Source of the DNA: Thinopyrum elongatum
Lineage: Eukaryota; Streptophyta; Magnoliopsida; Poales; Poaceae
Assembly: GCA_011799875.1 (NCBI GenBank)
Contig: CM022301.1
Coordinates: 220,044,296-220,108,295, forward strand
Length of the DNA: 64,000 nt
Reading direction: 5' to 3'
The notes beneath the pieces were generated by a model. It had not been told where the DNA came from, searched no databases, and worked only from the letters and a program-made list of their open reading frames with translations. Made by a program: the position numbers and the translations under genes. This document shows, one piece after another, positions 42,468-53,154 of the stretch (within the stretch, counting starts at the first letter, position 1; every line of letters begins with the position of its first letter).

Positions 42468-44840
42468 TTGACAGACCATAGGAGTACCCTTGGTTGATCA
42501 TAGTTTGGCCGTTGTCGAGTCTAGAAGAAAACTATTTTTTTTGGAGTCTTGTTATCTCGGAGAGTAGGAATTCTTTTTACTCCTCAGCCCCTTCGTCGCT
42601 CTGGTGAGGAATCATGACGTTTTGATTCTTCTACTCTTCCCATTCAAACTTTCTTTAGGATCACGCAGGTGTTTTCGTTCGTTGTCAATCCTTTGTTCAA
42701 CCGGTGCACATCTCTTCGAGTTATTCCATCCTCTTCAACTTTTGCAACATCGATTCTCAGTTTTCCCAACGGAGTTTGTTTCCCCGTCCCAAGATGTTTT
42801 CTTTTCCCACCCGCCCACCCTTTTTTTCCCGGAGTCTGAAGCCTCAAAACGAGCATCCATTTCATTCGTGTGAAGCCTCTTCATTCTTTACTCAATTATT
42901 TCAACCGGTGAATTCTCGTCTAGTTCTTCATTGTTCGTCTCGTTTTCCTTTCCGGTGGATTCAATTCTAGTTTTTCGGATTGATCATATTCCTTTCCTTG
43001 GCTCAAGTGTTTTCCCCTTGCTCATTTGCCTCTTCCCATTTAATCGTTCCGGGGTGCTGAAGACATCTCAGAAGATTCGGGTTTGCATTCAAATTAATTC
43101 GAGGTTGTCACCTCACTCAAGTCTTTCAATTGTTCCGGTGCATCATCTCTCTTCTTCAATCATTTTCAACGGTGCTTCTTTTCGGTGGGCCCTAACCCAC
43201 AGGTTTTTCCCAGGATCTTACCTGGCTCTTCTAATTTTTCTGGAGTTATTCCCTAATTCTTCCCAAGTTCGACGTAAGTATGAATTTTCATCAGATGCCT
43301 TCTCCAATATCGCTTTCAAATCATTTTCATCTTTCACTCAACCTTTTCTCTTTTCATTCTTCCGGAGTGTCACAACAATTCTTAGTGGTGTTCCTCATCG
43401 TCTTTCTCTGCGTTGAAGACCGAAGAAGAATTTCTCTTAAATCTTGTCCGTCCACGTGAAGATTCATGGTTCAAGCTTCAAGATATTATCTAAAAAATCT
43501 TTCCGATTGTGAGCATTCTTTTCATACCCATCCGAAGCATTTCAGGAGTTGCTTTTCTCTCTCGATCATCCGAAGGCCATCATTCCAGAAGAATTCTTCA
43601 TCCTCACATTCCAGCTATCGTTCTCAAATTACACCAGCGCGTCGTACAAGTATTATTTATTCGGTTCGCGATCTCTTCGTTCTCTTGTCTCTAAATTCCC
43701 TCAAGTATCTTCGTGCTTTTTCTAATTCTTCCCGGCGAGGAATTCTCTTTCTTCATTCATTTTCAAATTCTTACAGTGGTTCGTTCAAGATTCCTTTTCC
43801 TTTGTTATCATATCAATTCATTCGTTCTTTCCAATCCTACCGGTGGTTCAGGAAGACCTTCCCAAGTTTTGCGCTATATCTCCCCTTAATCTTTTCCAAC
43901 GCGAATAAGTAGTATGCAATCCATTGCTTCTCATCAATTTAATTGGTGGAGGATAAGCATAACATAATTCTTATTCTTCTTTCATCAAGTTGATTAATCT
44001 CTTCTTTTTGGAGTTTGTTCATCATGTCACATTCTCGGTTCGAAGTGTTTTCATCTTTTCTTTTCCGGAGTTCAAAGTTTCCTCGGCCATCTCGTCAGAA
44101 CCTCCATCTAAATCACTACAAGGCTTTAATCTTATTCTTTTCATCCTTCAATTCTATCTCATCATCCTTTTGTTACCGGAGTTCTTCACGGTAGTTCGTT
44201 AAGGATTTAATTCATTCTTCAAGTATTCGTCAAGATTCTTGTTGGAGGAGCTCAAGTATCTTTTCTTCTTGCGTCTCGAAGTGCAATTAATTCTCCGTAT
44301 TCTTTTGAAGTGGAGTTTTGCATTTCTTCGTTCTTCTCAGTTATTCAGGCATTTGGTTGTGGCATAATTTCACCTCAAGTTTTGAGATGTTTTTCCATAA
44401 GTCCGCAACAAGCTTATTCTTTTGTTGTTGATTTTATTAACAACTCTGTTCAACCCTTCTTCGTAAGGACGCTTATTAAATTCACTTGTGCTAGAAGATG
44501 TTTCTTCACCGTTCTTTTCATTCCATTCTTTCAATTGTTTTGGAGGCATTGTGTTATCGCTCTCGTCTAGTATCATCCCATCTTGTGAAGTTCATTATCT
44601 ATTCCATTTTCAGCCGGAGTGCTGCCCAAATTCTTTCGTTCTTATTCCTTTTCTATCTTCTTTTAACCGGAGTGGTTTCAGAGTCTATCTTGTTCTTTGA
44701 GCTCTTGATTCTCGTCATAATCGTCATTCCTCTTTTCTACCTGAGTGCTCTCGACGTTATTCATCTTCTCTCTTCAGCTCTTGTTTTACATTATCCTCTT
44801 TCTCTTCCGTCTTGTTCTTAAGATCTCGGAACGAGATCTC
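42468..44840 (+). other. Non-coding internal domain of the LARD
   Basis: 2.4 kb of TTC/TCTT-rich sequence. Several plus-strand frames stay open by composition (Ser/Phe-rich peptides up to 161 codons at 42931-43416), but none has a domain and several overlap. The first ~60 bp contain GGCCGTTGTCGAGTCTAG, similar to the same position in element D (GGCCGAAGTTGAGTCTAG). Confidence 0.7.
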
Positions 44841-44858
44841 TTGTTAGTGGGGGAGTGT
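44841..44858 (+). promoter_or_regulatory. Polypurine tract of the LARD
   Basis: TTGTTAGTGGGGGAGTGT directly before the 3' LTR. The preceding GATCTCGGAACGAGATCTC is palindromic and is shared in diverged form with element D (55911-55928). Confidence 0.8.
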
Positions 44859-47800
44859 TGTGACGCCCCGAGACCGATGCTCTAGTTGCCTTCCATTTGT
44901 TTTCGTTGTTGCCATGTGTTTCAGTTGTTTGTTGTCATGACCATGTTGAGTGCCTTGCCATATTTTCTCTTCTTCATCATGTTCGTCATTGGTTATATTG
45001 CATTGCCATGCCCATCTCATTGTCATATTGCTTATGTTGTTGCCATGATCATCTTGTGCATTGCCCCTTATATATGTTGTGTGTTTCTCTAGTTGATGTG
45101 TGTGCATCACCCCTTGCCATCTCTCTCTCAAACCATGGCCATGCATCATCACATCTCCCTTCCTTCTTCTTTCATGTTTTTTTGCAAGTGACATTATTCC
45201 CTCCTCCATTAATGTTCATTTATTTCCTGATAATCTTACTCCATGCCTGCACCCTCTCTGCCAAATTTCATCTCATTTGAAGTTGTTTTGGTCAGGTTCA
45301 AAAATGGCCCAAGTTTGAATTTTATTCAAACTTGTTTTATTTTTCTACCCCTAAAAATGTCCAAACCAATTTTATCAAATAGGGCATTAATTCAGGGTCA
45401 TGAGGATATTTTTATATTTCTCATACACCTCTCCTTTTCCCCTGTGCTTTTCTCTTTATTTTCTGCTTGAAGAAAATCAGAGAAAAAGGAACAGCAGCAA
45501 CAGCAGCCCTGTAGCGCAGCAGCAGCAGTGCAGGCCAGCCGGCCCAGCAGATTCTTCTAGTCGGCCCAGCAGCTTCCACCAGCGCCGCGGCCCAGCTCAC
45601 CTGCCCGTGCCTCCTCCCTGCCTTTTCTCACCCAGCGGCGCCCGCACCCCCGCTAGCTCGCTTCCACGTGTCGCCGCCGGTCCCGCCTGCCAGTCTCTGG
45701 CTACACCAAACCCATGCGCCACCTTTTCGTCAAGCTTCCGCTCTCGCCATTGGGAGCACAAACGCCTGACACCGTGCATGCACCTCGCCCCTATAAGAAG
45801 CCCCCGCAGAGCCCTAGGGTTTCCCTCTTCCATCCTCCGCCGCCGCCAGGAGCTTAGAGCCACCAGATCCACCGCCCCGATCGTGTCCCGAGCGCACCCG
45901 AGAGCACGGCCATGGCGCCGCCGTGAGCTCCGGCCTCCTTCGCCTCGCAAAGCTTGTCCGGCAAGTTCGTCGACGTTGACTACATCCCCTGCTACCTCTA
46001 CGGCCTTGAGGGATGCCAAGGTCGACTCCTTCCCCTTCGTCCTCCCCCGCTTCGGTCGCCGCTCATCTCCGGCAAACTCCCGACGACCTCGTCCTCCTTC
46101 CGCCGTTCCGAGCACGCGAGCATGTTCGTGGTGAGCTTCCACTCCTCCCTGACCTCTCTGTTTCGCCTCTCTTGTGCCGTAGCTAGGTCACCGTTAAGTG
46201 CCCGAGCGCGCCGCCGTCAGACCTCGCTGCCGGCGAGTACTCCGACAACCCTAGGCCTTCCAAGCTAGTCCGTCACATTCGTCATGCTGCATGGAGTCGC
46301 TCCGTGCCCCCAGCTTTCGCCTAGGTCCGCCGCCGCGTCGCGTTCATCTCCACCGTCGCCGCTTCTATAGGTCGTCCCCGGCGTCGCTTCTGGCGACGCC
46401 TGGTGCAGCTAGTTGCGCACGCGGGTGCCGGATCCGCTTGCGGTCCCGATGCGACCCTCCGCCGCTCCGTATGGTCGCCGGAGACAACTCCGGCGAGGCC
46501 CTCCGCCGTGCCCGTCGCCGGCCGGCAGCGCCCTGCCTTTGCTCTGCTTCTGCACCAGCTGCATCCACTGCCCAGTTGGAACCCACGGGCCCCACTACTC
46601 AGCCTCACACGCACGCCAGCCCCACCTGTCAGCTTCACAGACACACACGCACCCCCCACACCGCCACATGGATCGCCGGGTCCCACATGTCATCCTCTCG
46701 GCGTCTGTCTTTAACCAAATTGGGCATGTTTCTGTTTTGGGCCTGTCCAAATGAAGCCCTTCCTTATCTGGCAAGTCCAGATCGGGACATATCCATTTCT
46801 GGCATTTTCCTATTCTGGCGATTTCCATTTCTAGCAGTATTTCACTCTATGCATTTGTGAGCATTTTTCTACAGCAACATTCATATTATATATCATTTTG
46901 GGCTAGAAAAATCCGCCCAATCCAGTGGTGGCACTAGTTTTAGCTTCTGAGCAAGTTTGTGTTCATGTTATTTTTGCAGCATGTAGCATTTTGTCATTTT
47001 TGTATATTTAATACCATTTATGCTATGAGGTAGTTTTGTGCATGAATATGTTCTTCATCATGTCTACTTGCTGCTAGTTTTATTTGCATGCCATGATATT
47101 TTTTGTAGTGAGTGAAACAAGCTTGCAAACATGCCTACTCAAATCTGTTAATGCCATGCCTTGTTTTTCACCGTCTGAAACTGCTTATATAACTTGTCAT
47201 TTTGCATTGATGCTATCATCATATCTATAGGTTTCTGGATCATGTTCATGAGGGAGTTTTGTTAAGTGCATTTAGTACTAGCATGCCATGCTCTTGTTTG
47301 CCATGAGATGTTCCTGTAGCATATAGTTTACTAGCCCTAAACTTTGCAATCTGATTCTGTTTCTGCCATATCCAGTATTTTTACAGTGTCTGTTAAACTG
47401 TTGTCACTTGTAAGTTTGCCATGTTGTTTTTGTGATGATCCAGTGAGTTTTAGAAATAGTTCAGTAATCATGTTTCGTAGTGGATGTTATGTACTTCAAT
47501 GCCATGCCATTTGTTTCCATGTTTGAGTGTTGTAGCATATTTAAATATTGCATCCTAGTTGGCATGTTGCTGTTTAAACAGCTTTGCATTGCATTTTGTT
47601 TTACTCATAGTTTGCAAACCGCGCATCCGTTTCCAATGATCTTTATATCGTTTTCAACTAGAATCTTCCAATCTATCCAGTGGCATACTTGGTTTCCCAA
47701 GAGCTTGCCCATCTCCATTTGGTCACCACCTTTGTCCTTCCCGGCATCCTATCCCTCGTACCGGTAACCCCTTAGCTCCGTTTGTTGCATTCTTCATATG

Positions 47801-49586
47801 CATTCATGTTCCTCGTGCATGTAGCATGTGTTCTTTTCCATGTCATGTTTATGTGTTGTGTGTTTACCATGTTGTTTGCTTCTTTCCGGTTGTGCTTCTT
47901 CTCGATAGTTCCGGTTACGTTGCGATTGTGAGGATTCGTTCGACTACGTTGGTTCGTCTACTTCAGGGATTCGGTCTTCTTCCTAGCGGGATTTCAGGCA
48001 AGATGATCATTATCCTGGATACCACTACTATCTTTGCTTTGCTAGTTGTCTCGATGCTATCGCTATGTCGCGCTACCTACCACTTGTTTATCAAGCCTCC
48101 CAAAATTGCCATGATAAGCCTCTAACATTTTCACCATCCCAGCAAACCGTTGTTTGGCTATGTTACCGCTTTGCTCAGCCCCTCTTATAGCGTTGCTAGT
48201 TGCAGGTGCAGTGCAGGTTGTTCCATTTTGGGACATGGATATCATGGGATATCACAATATCTCTTATTTAATTAATGCACATATATACTTGGTAAAGGGT
48301 GGAAGGCTCGACCTTTTGCCTAGTGTTTTGTTCCACTCTTGCCGCCCTAGTTTCCGTCATACCGGTGTTATGTTCCTTGATTTTGCGTTCCTAACACGGT
48401 CGGGGTTTATGGGCCCCCCTTGACAGTTCGCTTTGAATAAAACTCTTCCAGCAATGCCCAACTTTGGTTTTACCATTTGCGTAATAACAACTAAAACTTG
48501 CATAGGGACTTTCCGGACCCCGAGGATAATTAATCAACAACCCGGGCCAGTGCTCCTCATGAGTGTTGGTCCAAAATAGAGCACGTTGCGGCGCCCCCTT
48601 AGCAACTTGGGTCTCGGCCAACCGTAAGCTTCTCTCATCCGTCGTGGCCTGAGACGAGATACGCGCAGCTACTATCAGGGTGTAGGCACGTCGGGAGGTC
48701 TTGCTGGTTTTGTTTTACCATTGTCAAAATGTCTTATGCACCGGGATCCCGAGCTTGATCGGGGTGTTCTGAGATGGAGGATTGTCTCCGTGGATCGTGA
48801 GAGCTTATCATGGGCTAAGTTGGGACACCCCTGCAGGGTTTAAACTTTCGAGAGCCATGCCCGCGGTTATGTGGCAGATGGGAATTTTTAATATCCGGTT
48901 GTAGAGAACTTGACACCAGATCCGAATTAAAATACACCAACCGCGTGCGTAACCGTGACCATCTCTTTTCGAGTGAGTTCGACAAGAGAACACGGTGGGG
49001 TTATGTTTGAACGTAAGTAGTTCAGGATCACTTCTTGATCATTACTAGTTTGCGACCGTTGCGTAGTTTCTCATCTTATTCTTGTACTCGTAAGTTAGCC
49101 ACCATATAATGCTTAGTGCTGCTGCAACCTCACCACTTATCCTTTACATACCCATTAAGCTTTGCTAGTCTTGATACCCATGGTAATGGGATTGCTGAGT
49201 CCTCGTGGCTCACATATTACTACCACAACAGTTGTAGGTACAGGTAATGCGATGATCTGACGTGAGAGCGACGTTTGCTTGTTTTGGAGTTCTTCTTCTG
49301 CTTCTTATTCTTTGATCAGGGGATAGGGTCTTGGTCGGCAGCATGGGCTAGCAGGGTGGATGTCGATCTTGTTTTTAGTTTGTTTTCATCCGTAGTCAGA
49401 TGCCGCCCTCCTGTATGACGTTTGATGTATTCATGTGGCAATTGTATGCCTTTGTATGTATCCCCATCTTTTATGTAGTGGTGCGATGTAATGATATCCA
49501 CCTTGCAAAGCATCTTCAATATGCAGCTCTATCCTTGGTGGGACCTTCGAGTTCCTCTCGGATAGGATCGCATATTGGGCGTGACA
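44859..49586 (+). repeat. 3' LTR of the Sukkula-like LARD
   Basis: 4728 bp, uninterrupted, TGTGACGCC...GGGCGTGACA. It shows the layout of the 5' copy without the solo-LTR insertion and thereby proves the insertion point (GCCGCC/CTCCTGTATG here). Confidence 0.93.
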
Positions 49587-50347
49587 TCTTTCCCAGTGAT
49601 AGAAGGGGCAGCAAGACACACATGTATCATTGCTATTAGGAATAACAAGATGGGGGCTATTCCTACATGAATAGATCTCGTCTACATCATGTCATCGTTC
49701 TTATTGCATTACTCCATTTCTCCATGAACTTAATACACTAGATGCATGCTGGATAGCGATCGATGTGTGGAGTAATAGTAGTAGATGCAGGCAAGAGTCG
49801 GTCTACCAATCTTGGACGTGATGCCTATATAATGATCATTGCTTGGATATCGTCATAATTATTTGATGTTCTATCAATTGCCCAACAGTAATTTGTTTAC
49901 CCACCGTATGCTATTTTCTTGAGAGAAGCCACTAGTGAAATCTACGGCCCCCGGGTCTATTCTTTATCATATTTGTTTCGAGATCTATTTTTATTCCCTT
50001 TTATTTTCAGATCTATTATTCCAAAAACCCAAAAATACCTTGCTGCACCTTTTTGCTATTTATTTTATTTCGTGTTTTATCGAGAGCTATTTATCCAATC
50101 TATACAATTTTTATCCCGTCAACTTGACAATTTCTGGCACCGTTACCCGTAAAGGGATTGACAACCCCTCCTAATTGTCAGGTTGCAAGTATTTGTTATT
50201 TGTGTGCAGGTACTGTTTACATAGTGTTGCTTGCTTCTCCTACTGGATTGATACCTTGGTTTCATAACTGAGGGAACTACCTACCGTAGCTGTGCTGCAT
50301 CATCCCTTCCTCTTTGGGGAAAAACCGACATAGTTCAAGCGACATCT
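49587..50347 (+). repeat. 3' LTR of element B, second part
   Basis: Begins with the TCTTT target copy of the LARD and continues CCCAGTGATAGAAGGGGC..., collinear with 26982-27732 of the 5' LTR, to the end of element B. Confidence 0.93.
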
Positions 50348-50627
50348 GTGATGTACATACGAATGGAAACGTTTGTCTAGGATTCGCTGTGTGGGATGTA
50401 CATACGAGCGGAAATGATTAGGCCTGTATAATTGTCTGCGATGGCTTGCCTAATCGCACACGAGCTCTTTTTACCTCGTGTGTGTGACTGGAGGACCTAT
50501 CGCTGACGGTTTCTGGGTCGTGTGGGAAGGACCCTCCCTATCGCACAGTCAGGCAAGGCAACGGTTTAGAACTCTGTCGCAAAAAGGGGGTGAAAACCAT
50601 TTGTATAGGAGGCGTGTGCACCAGTGA
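50348..50627 (-). mobile_element. CACTA-like terminal fragment
   Basis: Starts with the GTGAT target copy of element B, so B inserted into it. Subterminal-type direct repeats (GATGTACATACGA(A/G).GGAAA, twice; TCGCACA.. words) lead to CACCAGTG at 50620-50627, i.e. CACTGGTG read from the right, a CACTA-type end. The left part continues across element B to before 26135. No transposase; other terminus not found. Confidence 0.5.
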
Positions 50628-50929
50628 ATGTGTCATGCACACAAAGCTTTTAGAAATATTATTATGCTCCCACTTACTTTCTTGCAAACAGAAGCATCTT
50701 TGCTATCTTTGATGAAATCAAAATCTTTGACTATTTCATCAAAACAAAGTTTCCAACTGCATTTTGCTCGCTTCATCCATTACTAGAACTCTAAGGTTTA
50801 CGCACTCACCAGCATCCTTTGGCTTAAAAAAAACACTTGAGACTATATCTCATACATGTCCTTGGTTGTATTTCCATCTCATGGAAATCCTTTTGGCGTC
50901 CATCTGTCATATCTCATAATTTGAAATAG
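50628..50929. other. Gene-free spacer
   Basis: No ORF. TTGATGAAATCAAAATC near 50708 and ATTTCATCAAAACAAAG near 50733 form a small imperfect inverted pair. Nothing else recognised. Confidence 0.3.
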
Positions 50930-52475
50930 TGAAGTGAATTTCAATTTAAATGAACTGATTTTGAATTTTAGTGAACTAAATTTCAAAATTAGTGAACTGA
51001 ATTTGAATTTAAATTCAGTTCACTAGTTTTATAATTTAATGTTGTGAATTTGAATTTAAGTGAACTGATTATGAATTTTAGTGAACTAAATTTGGAAATT
51101 AGTGAACAAAATTTGAATATAAATGAACTGATTTTGAATTTTAGTGTATTAAATTTGAAAATTAATGAACTGATTTTGAATTTTAGTGAACTTATTTTGG
51201 TGAACTTAATTTGAATTTAAGCGAACTGCGTTTGAATTGAATTGAACTAAATTTGAATTTAAAATAGTTCATTTCAAACTTAAATGATGTGATTTTGAAT
51301 TCAATGAACTGATTTTGAAGTTAAGTGAACTATTTTGAATTGAAATGAATTAAATTTGAATTCAAATGAAAATTTTAAACTTTAGTGCACTAAAATTTGG
51401 ATTCATTTGAACTTAATTCAATTAAGTGGATTGTTTTGAATTCAAATGAAATAATTTTGAATTCTAGTGAACTTGTTACGAATTGTGGTGACTAATTTTG
51501 AATTTGAATTTTAAATGAACTAAATCAATTAAATGTAGTGGTTTTGCAATCTAGTGAACTGAATCTGAATTTAAATGAAGCAATTTTGAATTCAAATGAA
51601 CTAAGTTTGAAAATAAGTGAATTGAATTTGAATTTAAAAACTGATTTTCACTTAGTGAACTACTTTTTTATTTGGTGAACTTAATTTTAATTAAAGTGAA
51701 TTGATTTTAATTGAAGGGAACTAAATTTGAATTTAAATGAGTTCATTTCCAATTTAAAGAACTGATTTGATATTTAGTGAACTATTTGTGAATTGAAGTG
51801 AATAAATTCACATTCAAATGAACTAAATTGAATTTTAGTGAACTTAATTCGAATTGCCCTGAACTAATTTTGGAAATTAGTGAACTTAATATGAATTTGA
51901 ATGAACTGGTTTTGCAATTTAGTGGGCTAAATTTGAATTCAAATGCACTAATTTTGAAATTTAGTGAACTAAAATTTGAATTTCAATGAAGTAAATGTGA
52001 ATTAAATTGAACTTAATTTGAATTTAAATGAACTAATTTTGAATTATAGTGAACTAAAAATTAATTTGTAGTGAACTTATTTTGAAAATTAGTGAACTAA
52101 TTTTGGAAATTGTTCTTGAACTAAATTTGGATTCATTTGAACATAATTCGAATTTGTAGTGAACTGATTTTGAAATTTACTGAACTAAATTTGAATTTGA
52201 ATGAACTAATTTTGAACTTAATTCAAATTAGGGTGAACTAATTGTGTGAGTTTGCTAACTTAATTTGAATTTAGTGGAACTCGTTTTGAAAATTTGTGAA
52301 TTCAATTTAAATTTCAATGAACTGATTTTGAATTTGAGTGAACTAAATTTGAAATTTAGTGAAGTAAAATTTGAATTTCAATGAAGTAAATTTGAAATTA
52401 AAATGAAAAGAATTTCAATTAAAGTGAACTAAATTTTAACTGTAGTGAACTTAGCTTGAATTTTAATGAACTAAT
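50930..52475. repeat. AT-rich short-period array, left half
   Basis: Continuous imperfect repetition of (A/T)TTTGAATTTNA(A/G)TGAACT(A/G)A, ~16-21 bp per unit, over 1.5 kb with no other content. The phase drifts through indels. It resumes at 60107 after element D; CTAAT at 52471-52475 is the left target copy. Confidence 0.85.
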
Positions 52476-53138
52476 TGTAACATCCCCAGCATCACACTAC
52501 AAGTGGCGCGCGCCGAGTTGGACTAAGTCTTCTAATGCTGCATGACCGCTGAAGATGCTAGTCTTCGATAGGACTAGGCCTTCTCTCTATTCTGTCATTT
52601 CTGCAGCCCAGTCCACATATACAGCCTTTCTTTGATAATGTTGCATATGTAGTGTAGATCCTTGCTTGCTGAGTACTTCAGATGAGTACTCACGGTTGCT
52701 TTGCTTCCTCTTTTTCCCCATATCCGTTTGATGCAACCAGATGACGGAGCCCCGGAGCCAGCTGCCCCTGACGACGATCACTACTACTACCCCAAGGATG
52801 GCTACTACTACGAGTTGGCTAACGACCAGGAGTGGGTTCAGAGGGTCCCAGGCAGGAGGCCTGCGCCTTTTTGATCGTAGCTTTTTGTTTTGCCCCGCCT
52901 TCTTAAAGGCTTACCTATTTCTCTTTTATATCTGTACTCAGATATCTAACGCTTCCGCTGATGCTTATTGACATCAAGCTTATGTATTCGAGCCCTCGAG
53001 GCCCTGGCTTGTAATATAATGCTTGTATGCCTTTATTTATGTTTTAGAGTTGTGTTATGATTCCTTCAAGTGAGTCCTTAGGCTTGATCGTGTGCATTTC
53101 GTGTATGATTAGTGCACGATTAAGCCGGGTGCGTCACA
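52476..53138 (+). repeat. 5' LTR of element D, internally deleted
   Basis: Three blocks collinear with the 3' LTR: 52476-52501 (start), 52502-52523 (like 59031-59052: AG(T/C)GGCGCGCGC(C/T)GAGTTGG) and 52528-53138 (equal in length to 59496-60106, 611 bp). Two deletions of about 3.06 kb and 0.44 kb explain the difference. Confidence 0.88.
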
Positions 53139-53140
53139 GG

Positions 53141-53154
53141 TTGGTATCAGAGCC
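53141..53154 (+). promoter_or_regulatory. Primer-binding site of element D (initiator Met tRNA)
   Basis: TTGGTATCAGAGCC two bases after GCGTCACA at the LTR end. Confidence 0.9.

Larger units (their letters stand above)
33305..49586 (+). mobile_element. Sukkula-like LARD (large-LTR, non-coding retrotransposon), nested in B
   Basis: Starts TGTGACGCCCCGAGACC and ends TTGGGCGTGACA, with TCTTT on both sides (33300-33304 and 49587-49591). The LTRs are ~4.7 kb (33305-42451, interrupted; 44859-49586). The internal region (42452-44858, 2.4 kb) is pyrimidine-rich and has no coding domain. The primer-binding site is of the initiator-Met tRNA type. The LTR end and the large-LTR, non-coding design match the barley LARD Sukkula as I remember it. 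Removing the inserted solo LTR gives an element of ~11.8 kb. It must rely on proteins from another element. The two LTRs differ only lightly (about five substitutions and two indels in the first ~270 bp, counted by eye). Confidence 0.92.
26140..50347 (+). mobile_element. LTR retrotransposon B, gypsy-type, gag-protease only, with nested insertion
   Basis: The element starts TGATACGTCTCC at 26140 and ends ...GACATCT at 50347, with GTGAT on both sides (26135-26139 and 50348-50352). The 5' LTR is 26140-27732 (1593 bp). The 3' LTR is 32465-33304 plus 49592-50347 (~1596 bp once the nested element and one TCTTT copy are removed). The last base of the 3' LTR is T where the 5' LTR has A. It has a tRNA-Asp-type primer-binding site, gag and retropepsin-like ORFs, a non-coding 2.4-kb tail and a polypurine tract. 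No RT, RNase H or integrase is present, so it is non-autonomous by content. It shares LTR start, primer site, tail and polypurine tract with element A. Family name uncertain (Sabrina/WHAM-like from memory). Confidence 0.95.

Noticed and set aside
42604..44821. Ser/Phe-rich ORFs in the LARD internal domain, considered as Gag or envelope-like
   Set aside because: The sequence is TTC/TCT-rich in general, so several frames stay open. No Gag core, zinc knuckle, protease or membrane-protein layout is present.
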